Assembly: GCA_021234535.1 (NCBI GenBank)
Contig: CM037837.1
Span: 5,434,218 to 5,498,217 of the forward strand
Direction: 5' to 3'
Source: Stichopus chloronotus
Lineage: Eukaryota > Echinodermata > Holothuroidea > Aspidochirotida > Stichopodidae
Length of the DNA: 64,000 bases
A model generated the notes under the pieces. It was not told where the DNA came from. It worked only from the letters and a program-made list of their open reading frames with translations, and made no database searches. Below, piece by piece: positions 12,950 through 24,403 of the stretch (its first letter is position 1; each line of letters opens with the position of its first letter). The translations under genes were made by a program, and so were the position numbers.

Positions 12950-14911
12950 GTTGGTTTCTTCTAGTGTAATATGCCAGGAAAATGATCTCATCTCTGCTCA
13001 TGTTTCTCCCATATGGATGGATGTGAAACCAACTGTATGTTATCATGCAATGTCACAACAGTTTTAAGTGAATGGTGATTAAAGAAAAAGAAATATCTTT
13101 CCTCAGGGTACTTTCATTGATCAAGTAAAGTAATGCTCAGCAAATATTATGATTTCTAGGAACACTGTCAAACATTACGGGAGAGGTGGGGCTTAGTAAA
13201 CTCAGGTTTATGCAAGTCCAATTTTCCTCAGTTTCAAGGTATATAGTGTAACAATAATGCATGTCCATTGGGTCACTTACTTCTGAAACAAAATAGCTCA
13301 GGACAGAGTGAATCACCCTCCCTTCCCTCTCAGGTACAGTGAATCATACATGAAAGAAACATAAACAGTGAAAAGAACACTAATTCTTTCCATTAAATAC
13401 AAACACTTAAACACAGAAGAGAGTCAAATTTAATATGAAAAGCAGGAAGCAAACTTATACTGAAGCCCACTGGAGTCATATTTACTGATTATGCAGGAAT
13501 ATGAGACAAGTGCATGAAAATAAACATTCGCTGTTTGACAGTGTGGTATTTTAGAAAAAAAATAATTCAACACAATTGCATTGTGTTAATATTCAAGTAG
13601 TACAGTGTACAGGAGACTGGGTACATTGGACCACTGGCCAAAGTGAGTCACCCCGCCCTGATGCACAATGCCCCAACACGGTTTTTCACTCTTATTGCTG
13701 TCAAACTATTATACTAGGCTGGAAGCTGACCTAATACATTTTCCCATATTTTTTAAGTTCTATAGTGCAGTGTTGTAGTGGAGTCGAAAATGATGGAAAT
13801 AAATATAGTGAATAAAAATAATGGAAAAGTTTGTCTTCTATAATTGACGGATATTTTGAAAACTGTCGTCTGTTCAGAGACAGACCATCGTTCGTAATGT
13901 GACTGTCTTGAAGTCTATTGTGAGCAAAACTTATCAGATTTAGCCGATGCTAAGTGATAAAAAACAGCCATTAATTTATTGGAAAGTCAAATGTTAAATT
14001 ATGACAAAATTGTTTATTACTGAAACAAAATTTTGCCGAGATATATATGTGTCATTAAACTGTGAATACAAGTACAGTAGACCTATACCGAACGTTAGGT
14101 CGAAGTAAACAATGTATCGGTTTCGCTCAGTAAGTGTGAAAACAGATCCGAAAAGATGGCAGCTCACAATGAATAATTTCCTACATTAGCTAAAGCACTT
14201 AATATACCTACACTAAGCTTGAGGATTTGCAGGCCTACTATTGTGTAGATAGTAAGTAACTCGAGATTCTGAAGTCAATAAAGGTTGTACAGAACAGCGG
14301 GAGCGACATGTTCAAAGCTCTTAACTTGTACTTCCTCCTACATGTACACCACTGCTTTGTACATGATGATAAGGAAACATTGCACCTACTTGGGCCGTAA
14401 CTCCTCCTCATGGACAGTGCCACTTGCTCCTTTGGTATCTTCTTCACATTTTAGCACCAAGCATCCCTTCCTGGCTGTCACTATATCCTTTTTAGATCAA
14501 TCTTTTACCCCTGACGTGTTAAATTTTAACGTTATACTGAGAGACAAATATTTTATGTGACAACAACAACAACATCATGCATATGCATATGCACAGGTCA
14601 CATATATATAGTAGGTTGATGCTTTGTACATGAAGATCCATTCCTGACGTCACAAAGTACTTTGGAAATGTAAGCTTTTTGGAATGCAATGTCGGACATT
14701 TCGGAACATCTCGGTTATTTTCAGAAATCTCCATGATTTCTTAAGTTTTCTTAAACAGTTTCGACTGAGGGAAGGTGTATACGCTTGAAATATAGAATAT
14801 TCTTTGTTACAGAGTATATCTGGCATCGCAAAGTGGATCATAATATCTTATATTAAATCCTGCTCACACTTAGGATTATTTTAAATTCGTCTTTGTTTGC
14901 ATTTTGCTTAG
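12950..14911. other. TMCO6 intron 3
   Basis: The intron has a GTTGGT donor and a TTGCTTAG acceptor. A stretch at 13615-13680 (GGAGACTGGGTACATTGGACC and following) has the look of a transposon remnant but I could not find matching ends. Nothing else was recognised. Confidence 0.6.
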
Positions 14912-15095
14912 TGTGAATAATGCTACAGAAGCCTTGGTGGGCCAGCTCACATGTAACGACGCCCTGATTCAAGTGGCGGCTGCTGGTTGTATAGCTAACA
15001 TATCGGCTGGTGGGACGGCACATTGTGACCTGGCAGTGAAACATGCCGCAGTTTACCTTATCAGCTTTCTGGATGGACAGAACAGTACTCTGAAG
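14912..15095 (+). CDS. TMCO6: TMCO6-like gene, coding exon 4 (first armadillo repeat)
   Basis: The exon follows a TTTGCTTAG acceptor and ends at AAG/GTATGC. Its first T completes the Ser codon left by exon 3; 61 codons follow. The peptide has the armadillo signature: LVGQLTCND, then ALIQVAAAGCIANIS, then a helix ending in AAVYLISFLDGQNSTLK. The matching part of human TMCO6 reads LVGLLTSNQALLQLEAARCL with the same spacing, which is the main reason for choosing TMCO6 over importin alpha itself, whose repeats carry a different Trp/Asn pattern. The protein is expected to be an alpha-solenoid; its biochemical role in invertebrates is not known to me. Confidence 0.9.
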
Positions 15096-15297
15096 GTATG
15101 CATGCATATTTTCCAACATTTCTCGAGGAACATCAAAATTTGCTTAAAATTAATATATCCTCTGACTGTGACAACGGGTAGTGTGTCATCAGAATGTAAA
15201 TGTTTTGTAAGTTTGGGTTATGCTGAAGACCAAAGATTAAGCTATATGAGAAGTCTGTGATCCATCAATGATTTCCTGATGTTTTTTTTTTCCACAG
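15096..15297. other. TMCO6 intron 4 (202 bases)
   Basis: A short intron with GTATGC donor and a nine-T polypyrimidine tract before CCACAG. It joins two phase-0 exons, so its retention would lead to an early stop in the reading frame. Confidence 0.85.
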
Positions 15298-15402
15298 GAC
15301 CATTGCTGTTGGGCCCTGGGCAACATGGCTGCCAATGGATCAGATTCCCAGCTAATTCTTCAGAGACAGGGAGTGATTACACCTCTGGTCAACATAATCA
15401 TG
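15298..15402 (+). CDS. TMCO6: TMCO6-like gene, coding exon 5 (second armadillo repeat, last exon recognised)
   Basis: The exon sits between a long T-tract acceptor (TTTTTTTTTCCACAG) and a consensus GTGAGT donor. It encodes exactly 35 codons in phase 0, with the classic armadillo helix CCWALGNMAANGSDSQ followed by LILQRQGVITPLVNIIM. Human TMCO6 has LGNLIVESEAVRRQLLPQG at this place. Intron 4 is only 202 bases. With this exon the model reaches 187 residues, roughly 40 per cent of the usual length of about 490. A strong donor shows the gene continues, but I could not identify the next exon on the plus strand in the rest of the window. Confidence 0.9.
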
Positions 15403-17469
15403 GTGAGTAGATCCTATTTTCATCCAAGGTGTCTGTAGGTTAGAGTCTTTAGTGTCCATCTATGTCTGATACTGATATCAAAGATAGTCTACCTCTAACC
15501 ACTCTCCCTAAAAACTTCAACACCATTCACATGCCTACTTATAAGGAGGAATAATGTCGGTTGGTAGGGGACCATGCTAGTAGCCGTCTCTATTAAAATC
15601 CATTTTCACCACGCAGTCATTTTAATAACAAAAGGTATGTTTGATAAAGTAATTGACAACAATGATAAAAAAAAACTGCTGATTTTAACTAATGAGAGAC
15701 TGCTATGCACCACACACCATGTAAGTTGTTTTTGCTGAATTAGCTTCATATCCTGTAGAAAGGTAGATTGATATTAATGTGCAACACTGCAGTCATTGCA
15801 TTGGTGCAAGAGAGCCTTCTAAAAAGTGTATTGCATGAACATGTTCAGTGCATTTTCTTTTGTGAGTAAATTAGTCTTAGATGATAATGTGATCATCTAA
15901 TAATCCATGTAAACTTTTTATTATTTACTTGGAACTACCATCAGCAGAGAAGCTATTCTTTGGTTATCCAACTTGTGACTACTTCATATTTTTTAAATAA
16001 ATAAATGTAAATGAAGACATGTCTAAGGAAGGAAAAGAAGGAGTAGCTTGTTTGTTTGTGATGCTAAATCTGCAACACCAGAACCCTGAAGAAGCTTACA
16101 TAAATAAACTGGAGAATGTACCCTATCTGAATTGTACATTCATAACAGTTTTCAAACCATGTCCTTTCTTTTTGAATATCGCACAAGTTGAAAGGAATAT
16201 GAAAGTTGTTACATTCTGCCCTCTTTTTCTTGCATGAACTTCACCGGTCATATCTTATAATTTCAAGCAGAGCCCAGGACAACTGTACACATTTGCCTAA
16301 TGCATGTGTATGTCAATAACCTGAACCGTGTGATACAGATTGTTTAATGCTGCCCTCTAATGCTGCCTCCCACAGCCATTTGGCAGTAGATGTTCAAGCT
16401 AATGCTGATAAACAAAGAAAAAAAAAAATGCTGCAGCAAATGTTTCACCCAGGATGGTCCATTCCCGATGACTTAACTGATGGCTTCTGTCGTCTAGCAT
16501 TTTGTGTCGAAGATTATCAAATTCCAAGTACTTGCAGTTTTTTTGTTGTTGTTGGTGTTGCTAAGGGCTGGAGACCAGAGAGAGTGTAGAAAACAACTGA
16601 CAAGATAGACTTCAAATAGAATATCAGTCTCAAATGAGGGTATCGAGTGGCAAGGCACATGCGAGATGCTGCCAAAATGATCACATTTGGCAGAAATGAA
16701 ATACAGTCACAAACACCTCCCTGGTCCATGGATGTGGCAGGGTGACATCTTTATGAAGTGTCTCTCTCCGCTCTATCTGAACACCGTCAAGTTGAATTTC
16801 CAATTTCGGTGCTGTTAGGTAACTTCGGTTTTGACTTACATTTTCAGATGTTTGGAAATGATGAAACAAGCCAACTCTAAGGAAATTCTCAGTGTAGAGT
16901 TTAATCAGCAATTCTTGAAAAGAAGGATGTGGGAAAGGAAGTGAAATTTGTTGTTTGGGAGAAGGGGAGGAGCGGAGGAGAGGGTAAATGATGTTGAAAA
17001 ATTGGATGCTCAACACCAGTTAACATTCATTTTCACTGTAACTTACACATATGTAAAACTGTAAAGTGTTAACTTTTGTTACAGCAAACAAGAATTGCCA
17101 TTGCATTGAAATGAAAAATGGCTAAACAGGCATGTCAGTGAAATCTCCAAATGGGGGCTAAATTATCTCAAATAGGTTTGTATGAGAATACTGCTGCCTT
17201 CTAGCACATGCTATTTTGAGAGTTGTATGTAAGGGTCTCACTGGATCTGGATCAGATCAACTCAGTTGGACAATAGTACTGAATCTTAGGCTACTTGAAC
17301 ATGTACCTGCTCATCTGAATGATGACAAAATAGTGACGCCTTTGAAAAAGGGAGGCAAGTTTCCAGCCTTTTCAGCAGCTCTTTGAGAAAGTGACAAAAG
17401 ATGCAAATTCCTTTCTCCCCATTTTTGGTCTCAATAAAATCTTAAACTTTATAATCATGCAGGTGTAAG
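15403..17469. other. Start of TMCO6 intron 5 or 3' flank; no gene seen
   Basis: The segment begins with a GTGAGT donor. I looked for armadillo-like helices in all three forward frames and found none. It is AT-rich with no clear repeat. Confidence 0.5.
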
Positions 17470-17895
17470 TATTTGTGTCTGTGTGTGTGTATGTATGTTT
17501 GTGATGCCTAACTGGTAAACATGATTTCTCAGGAAGGGAAACTTGTACTGATCTCATATGTGGTGTGTGGGTGTACCATATTGAGTACAAAAAGCCTATT
17601 CTTTTTGATGGGGGTCAAACGTCATTTGGGGACATCAGGGGTCAAACAGTGAAAATGGTGCAAACATTATATCTCAAGAAGGGAGACTTGTGCAGCTCTC
17701 ATATTTGGTATGTGGGTGTACCATATTGAGTACAAGGAGATAATTGTTTTTGGTGGACGTCAGAGGTCATTTGGGGTCAACAGGGATCAGATAGTGAAAA
17801 CCTTGTAAACACAATATCTGAAGAAGGGAAACATGTACTGAACTCATATTTGCTTTACTGAGGACAAGAAGCCTACTGTTTTTTGGTGTTGCATG
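17470..17895 (+). repeat. 145-bp tandem repeat, about 2.8 units, with nuclear-receptor-like half-sites
   Basis: The anchor GAAGGG(A/G)AAC... falls at 17533, 17678 and 17823, giving exactly 145 bases per unit. Each unit has CTCATAT(T/G)TGG, GTGGGTGTACCATATTGAGT, a block with spaced (A/G)GGTCA motifs, and AGTGAAAA followed by A-rich ATATCT text. A diverged relative is at 24160-24403. The type is familiar to me as an abundant repeat of marine invertebrate genomes; its mechanism is unknown to me. Confidence 0.85.
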
Positions 17896-18106
17896 TAATT
17901 GTTCAATTCATGGAGGACTAAGAAATGTCTTTTTTTGTTTATAGTTTTTTAATAGTGTCCAAGTGAGTGTTTTGTCATCTGATCATTTAACATGTTAAAT
18001 TTATCGAAGGTGCATTTAATGGAACTCATAGAACTGTACATTGTTTGGATTATCAAGGAGAGTGATCGATAAGTAGAAAATGAAGGAAGACCTAAACCAC
18101 GAAACT

Positions 18107-18306
18107 ACAATCTTGGACAAAAAACCTTGGGACACCCCGCGCCCCCGTTCGATGTTGGCTGTAGGATTGCTGTTCAAAGGGTACATTCACTTCTATAGCG
18201 CAACATTGGAAATGGGGGCGGGGTTTCATGTTATCCTGTCACCTAAAATTCAGTATTATATTTGCAACATACGACAAAGTGTCCCAACAATTTTGTCCAA
18301 GATTGT
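18107..18306 (+). mobile_element. 200-bp MITE, copy 1
   Basis: The element starts ACAATCTTGGACAAAA and ends with the reverse complement TTTTGTCCAAGATTGT, followed inward by GGGACAC/GTGTCCC, giving imperfect 28-base terminal inverted repeats. It has no coding capacity. It is nearly identical to 19876-20075 and inverted relative to 51627-51823. A CT dinucleotide flanks both ends, which may or may not be a target duplication. Confidence 0.9.
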
Positions 18307-19084
18307 CTGAGAATTTCGAGGGGTTAGAAGCATGCGCGGGGCACAGGAAAAATCATCAATTTGAAACAAGTTAAAAGGTAAAATGGGGGGTGATATTCCT
18401 TGCAACAAGAAACATCAGCAGTGCATGTTCGGCATGTTTGGGGCCTATAGTGAAGTTGGTTTACTGTAATAATATTATTGTGTAAATGTTGTCAGTGTTA
18501 TTACGGAGTAAAGGAAGGAATAAGTCAGTCAAATCCATGTATTTGCTCTTAATGCGCTAAATAAAATGCAGTCATTTCGGAGGTACCATCATAACTCCAA
18601 TGCATCTTGTCGACCAGGAAACTACTTTAAAACATTTTGTATGATACAAATGACGTACTTTCGGCTCAAACTCTGATAATGAGACAGGTACCGAAGAGAA
18701 AAAAAACAAACAAAAACAAAAACAAACCCCACCCAAAAAACTAACATGTTAGTGGTCCGTTGAAGAAGATCGATGTATATGTGTTATTTATTCAAATTGT
18801 TCACAGTGTCTGGTATTAAAGTAACTACGCTTAATGATTATTAGGACTGACTTGGAGGTTAATCTGGGTAAAAAAGTGTACTATCATTATACAAAATAAA
18901 CCCCTAAAATGCAAATTTAATAAATGTGACGTTTGCTCATATTCACCTAACAGTGACATTGTGGCACCCATCCCATTGTACCGTACATGGTGCACTGTAA
19001 TATGTAAGTCATTTTAAGAAGTTTCAACGTACTTCATAGTACATATTTGTTGTTAGAGCTGTATCATTATATTAATATGCATAT

Positions 19085-19260
19085 ATATATTACCTTATGT
19101 ATATATATGAATGAATGAAAAATGAGAAGTTGACAGAGATTTTATTTTATAAGTGGATAATTGAGCAGTGAAAATCACTATGGTCATACCGTGAATCGAA
19201 CCCCGGCCTCCCCATCCAAGCTGACTTATTCCTAACAACAGCGTCCGACAGTATAGGTTA
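19085..19260 (-). mobile_element. tRNA-derived SINE-like segment
   Basis: Read on the minus strand, 19202 down to 19193 is GGTTCGATTC, a good RNA polymerase III B box, set in GGGAGGCCGGGGTTCGATTC, which is the T-arm of a tRNA-like sequence. It is preceded by GTCGGACGCTGTTG-like text and followed by a non-tRNA body and a tail of TTCATTCATTCATATATA. An A box is not clear: GGTAGAACGTGGG further out is possible. The acceptor stem does not fold, so this is not a functional tRNA gene. Confidence 0.6.
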
Positions 19261-19266
19261 AGGAAA

Positions 19267-19506
19267 CCCACGTTCTACCAAATGTTTTGACAGGAAAATT
19301 TAATCAACCCATGGGAAAATTGCGTAGATTACAAGTTTGGAAATTACTTACGTTACCAGCTGCATGCAATGTAAAAATTGCAGTCACAACTCTTGATTTA
19401 GCGGCCAAAAATGTAAAAAAACCAGCCTTTACTAACGTTCTACCATTATTTTAATATTAAGCTGAATCTACACTTCTGACTTTAACGCATTTTGGTAGAA
19501 CGTGGG
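19267..19506. repeat. 240-bp segment with 16-bp perfect terminal inverted repeats
   Basis: CCCACGTTCTACCAAA at 19267-19282 is matched by its exact reverse complement at 19491-19506. A third, partial copy (ACGTTCTACCA) is inside near 19434. I see no clear target duplication. It abuts the SINE-like segment, so the two may be parts of one composite insertion. Confidence 0.7.
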
Positions 19507-19875
19507 GCTACTTCAGAATACATTATAACTGGGATTCCTACCAGCATTCAACAATTGCAGTAACATTCCTGTTGCAACGCAATGCAACAGCTCCCCATAA
19601 ATGTTATTTGTAATCGCAACTAATTCTGTCCGCATATACAATACCATGAAACAATCTGTTCATTTATGATCACTCCTTTTCAACAAAAATATATACAAAT
19701 AAACCCCCAAATTAAGATTAAACTTGTTTCGTTCATAGTCGAAATTCAGAATACTTTCATGTGAAAATCCCCAGACCCATAGGCCCCGATAACTATTTTT
19801 TTATAATGCACCTTGTCCAAAAATGTTCAATTTTCTTTCGAAATTTCGCTCCAAAATTGCTCCCAAAAAACTCAG

Positions 19876-20075
19876 ACAATCTTGGACAAAAAACCTTGGG
19901 ACACCCCGCGCCCCCGTTCAATGTTGGCTGTAGGATTGCTGTTCAAAGGGTACATTCACTTCTATAGCGCAACATTGGAAAGGGGCGTGGGGTTTCATGT
20001 TATCCTGTCACCTAAAATTCAGTATTATATTTGCAACATACGACAAAGTGTCCCAACTATTTTGTCCAAGATTGT
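19876..20075 (+). mobile_element. 200-bp MITE, copy 2
   Basis: Same family and orientation as 18107-18306, with only a handful of substitutions over 200 bases, so the two are recent relatives 1.77 kb apart. AG flanks both ends. Confidence 0.9.
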
Positions 20076-23000
20076 AGATCAGATGGGTGTTATTAGGAAA
20101 CAAGTCTTAACATGTTCTGCATACATGCGGTTCGTCTGTCTTTGAGAGTGCATACAAATTCAGTTATTGAGATTGCTGCATCCCTGATTAAACATATCTA
20201 TTAAGTAGATCTCTCTATGCTTCTCCCACCCCATCTTCCATGTTCCCTCTCTCCTCCTTCATGCCACTCGCTTCACAGTATGTTAAAATTACAACATATG
20301 TCTGGAATATGTGAAAAATATTTTTTTTTGTAGTATTCAGTTGTGATATTTTTGCAGTGTGACTTCAAACTCAGTTTCAAGTTTATTTTCCTTGTGACCA
20401 ACTGCAGCTCCAATATGAATTAATGTCAGTGGTCCGCACACGTCACATCACCGGAGAAAGACCTGGACCCCTCATTCACATAGTCTGTGTTTATCTGACA
20501 CGAACCTCACCCTCCACTTCTTCCCTCATCACCTCTCTCCTGAATCTTTGATAGAATTTTGTGTTTGCTTTTGGCAGCATTGTTTGATAGCGGTAGTCTT
20601 CTTCTATGCTGTACAAGTGTACGTGTCAATGTACACGACTTTGTTACACAGTTAGTGACAGTTCGGGTGTCATATTATGTCCTATAAATAGTGTAAAAGT
20701 TTCCTAGTAACCAGGTGAATGTGATAGTTATGGTTCATTTATATGTTGACAGTGATGACATCCCCTGCATGGGAGGAAAATAGACATCAACTTTTGTCTC
20801 ATTTCAAGTCGCATTGTCAGCTACTTCCACTAAGAGGTGGTAGACAGAAAATGTCGGAAACAAGGAAACATGAATTGAAATTTTTGATATGGGAAGGTTT
20901 AGAATAGATAGGTTAAGTAACAATGTCGATCGTTGAGTCATCCTGAAAGCTGACATCTTGACACATTTATATTTTCACATAGTTGACAGAAACTTGACAC
21001 TTGATAAAGTGTTGGCATGCGATCCTTTTCACATGTATCCCACAAGGGGTTTTCCATCACCACACAAATAAAAGTGCTCTCAACGTAAAGGCCGCTCAGC
21101 ATCATGCAAATTTACCACAGACGTCATGCCTGCAGTCATTGTCAATGTTTAAAGAGGTACGGTCATGTGGCAGTAAAGGTGGGATGGTTACTGAAAAACA
21201 GAAACCCGTATTGTCACCGAGGAAAACCGAACTTTCAGCTCGTAACCAGTTTTTGAAAGTGCAAATGACTATGTGTACTAGGTTTGTGCAGATTGTGCAC
21301 TGTTCACATGATGTCTGTGCTAGTAGTTTTCTTTTGTGCACCATTTTAAGAAGAAAAAATAAAATCAGTTTCTTGTCCAGTGTTGCCTCTCATGTAAATT
21401 TCACTCTTCTTCAGTTTTGTATCCTTCTAACATTCACTACCGCAGACAGGCTGTGCTTCTAAAAATGCAAAGTAGCTCATATTACGCAGTGCACATAAGG
21501 GCCCATTGTTTTGATTGCACATGTGGAGGGATTTTAAACAGGCTGTGGGAGGGACTAGAGGTGCAGTAAGTGGTTGGGAGAATTTGAACTGTCTGGGATG
21601 ATGAGTCTTTGTCTTTAAGGCTACACTGTACAAGCACGCCAACAAATAGGCTTTTGACAAGTTCGTTTATTTCTTTCTGATCAAGTAGGTTATAACGATC
21701 AAGCAAAATAGTATATATGTACAAAAAGTTAGCATTTTTCATCATTCATGTATATGAAAATGAATCCATCAGTATTTAAACATATTTGTCGCTCTGAGAA
21801 GAAATTTTATTGTTAACCGTTTGCCAAATTTTTTTATTCTTGTATTCAGAGTAAGAAGTGGCACTTTATTGGCTGTATATTGTACTGTATATAGCAGTAG
21901 TATTTTGTCACTCAAAGCGAGAGAATTCCTGTGCTATTTCAATGGGGCTTGTGCATTCATTGGTTCCGAGAGACATACTCATAGACTGTGCCCCCATTTG
22001 TGAATATGAAAAAACTGAAGGAAAATACATCTAGATAATCAAATGCTATCAAAACATTTCCAAGTAACCGTTACAACAATTGAAGAGGTTGTTTGTTCGT
22101 CATCTGAAATCATTTCTTCAAATCTCTCGAAAATATCCAATATTAAACAAATAAAACAGCGGACCCAGCTGCTAACTCTAATCAATGCCCCTTTAAAATC
22201 ACTTCTAACTAATTAGGCTAATTACTTGTTTTTTACTATTTATGAGGTGAAAATGAGTCTTTGGTGAGAAGCAAATCTGAGACTACAGTTTTTCTTGATG
22301 CATGAACCAGTTTTTTGCAGCAGCAAATCAAACGATTTGAAGGTACTTCTGCCAGAATTGTCATGCCAAGTTTGGAAGAGCATGGGGAAACACTGAGGGG
22401 ATCTGGGTTAATATGAAGCAAATGTAGGAGAGGAATGGCGGGAAAAGAATACAATGCACTTTATGTCAGGTAGTAGTGTAAAAAGCAATAGTACAATTCA
22501 ACAGCAAACAGTTAACAGATTTTTTGTGAGTGCTTTAGCTATTACTTAAGACAGGAGTTACCCAGTTTGAGCAAAAAGAAAAAATCTTGCATATTCGAGA
22601 AGATAAAAAGTTCTTATGTGAAAATATTGAAAGTGTTCAAATTGCATAGCAATTTTAGCATTTTCCCACCATTTTGGAATTAAAATCATGTCATACAGGT
22701 GCATGTGATTTGGCAATACTCTGTAATGCCACCAAATATGTAACAGTCAACATGTTTTGTGACATGATATGAAATCCTAACTTTGCAAAATGGAAAATTT
22801 CTTTTCCAAACTCAAATCAGTTCAAAGATTGGAAAGTGGAGGAAAAGAGCAGAAACTGGCATTTGCAAAATGGTGAAACCTTGTCTCTACTCATGTCAGA
22901 GAAAAGTGCAAACAGGTAGCAAAGAATACAAACAGCATATTGAGAACTAGCAGTATAATTTACGTCACGTGAAAGAAGAAACAGATTTTTCTGGTCTGGT

Positions 23001-24159
23001 ACCATATTAAAACATTTAAACGGCCATTGAAATGTGCGGCCCGGTTTATGTCATCGATAATGATGTACCCATCAGTTGATGATATGGCTTGATGTGATCC
23101 ACTCAAGAAACAGTGACAATGAGAGATTTGCTTTATACTGATGAACCTTGTCACAGTTTCTATGTCATATGTTGACCAAAGTGCTCTTGTATTTGACATT
23201 TTATCAGTCACTGTGTGGGTGTACTGCATGTAAGCAACATTGCAGACACTGGAAGAGGATAAGGTCTACCTACGACGATTTTGACAACCTTTGTTTCTCT
23301 TAGATCCTACATATTGCATACATTTCCAGTCCGTAGGAGGTTTTTAAATATGGGAGCGATAGCTTGGATGCCTTGAAATGAGCAGTCACATTTGCAGAGA
23401 GGTGTCCAGAAGCGCTAGTTGAAGATTTTAACTAACTGAGGTTTCCAGTGGGCGAGTCAGTGGGAGGCATGTGGGTAGATATTCTAGCAAGATACTTCCA
23501 CAGGAAATAATTATGGTGGAAGTCATGAAATAAGATGCAAGTTGAAATTGTTTTGTAGAGTAGTGGCAGCAGTTTGAGAAATTTTCTCGTGCAACCTTCT
23601 TTGGAATAATTTGGTGTTTTCAAGAAATGTCAGTGCAGGATTTGAGCATGATATATCGGACAGCCGAGGTGTAATTGTGATAACTAGCAAGTAATTGACT
23701 TTTGATTGCCAGACCAGGGTTCTTAAACCATGCTGACAAGCGTGAGGGATGCAGCCAGGCACTGCACTTGCCAACCTGCATGAAGAGCGAATTGCCAGAC
23801 CTCCGACTCGCACAAAATTCAGTGAAAAATATCCGCAGGAAAACGTCTGAAAATTCATGGACATATATATTACTCGAATGTAAAATGACCCACATTTTTA
23901 TCTGGTCATTTGATGCAAAATGAGGTATTCATGTTGCGAGCAACGCTTTATGAAAGGCCAACCTATCCCTTAGACCCTTCCCTAGGTCGGCGTTCACACT
24001 TCATTGATAAAGCACTGCAGACTCCATTCAGACTCCTTCAGCAAGACTACTGGTCAGCAATATGCTGTCTCAAAACTTTAAAGCATGTTTTGGTTTATTC
24101 ATTTCTTTAACAGGTTTTGCTTTTGATGAAAACATGTACCTTTGTAATCAAGATGGCAT
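20076..24159. other. Noncoding stretch
   Basis: Apart from the dispersed repeat at 21482-21620 I recognise nothing. The open frame at 21001-21462 (153 codons) has no family resemblance and no splice context. The overlapping minus-strand frames at 23523-23895 share one piece of DNA in two frames, so at most one could be real. A 10-base direct repeat (ATTGCCAGAC) sits near 23705 and 23801. Confidence 0.4.
21482..21620. repeat. Dispersed repeat, copy 2 (first copy at 387-520)
   Basis: Same orientation as copy 1, with shared landmarks ACACATGTGGAGG, GTGGTTGGGAGAATTT and GTCTTTAAGG, and small length differences. The two copies are about 21 kb apart. Confidence 0.8.
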
Positions 24160-24403
24160 GTGTGAGTATGTTCGTGTGCTTGTGACGCCTTGTTTGTAAA
24201 CACAATGTTTTAAAAGGGTAGGTGTACTACAATGAATTCAAGAACCCTTTTTTTTTTCTCTCTTTTTTTTTTGGTGTGGGTTAAAGGTCATTTGAAGGTC
24301 AACAGGTATCGAATAGTGAAAATCTGGTGAAGGTGATATCTCAAAAAAGGAAACTTACACTTGAGTCATACTTTGTTTGTATCCTGATTACAAAATATAG
24401 CCT
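24160..24403 (+). repeat. Diverged relative of the 145-bp repeat
   Basis: The order of blocks matches 17470-17895: GTGACGCC, TTGTAAACACAA, GGTGTACTAC, a T tract, AAAGGTCATTTGAAGGTCAA, AGTGAAAA, GATATCTCAAAAAAGGAAACTT, GAGTCATA. The middle part of one unit is missing. Confidence 0.75.

Noticed and set aside
19185..19260. Possible functional tRNA gene on the minus strand
   Set aside because: Only the T-arm/B-box is good; the acceptor stem and A box do not fit, so it is treated as SINE-like.
19813..20145. Plus-strand open frames at 18080 and 19813 with a shared peptide (DKKPWDTPRPRSMLAVG)
   Set aside because: Both are translations of the same noncoding MITE.
21001..21462. Plus-strand open frame of 153 codons
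   Set aside because: No domain, no consistent splice sites; a long minus-strand frame overlaps it.
23523..23895. Overlapping minus-strand frames of 113 and 91 codons
   Set aside because: Both cannot be real; neither resembles a known protein. A nearby direct repeat suggests repeat-derived DNA.
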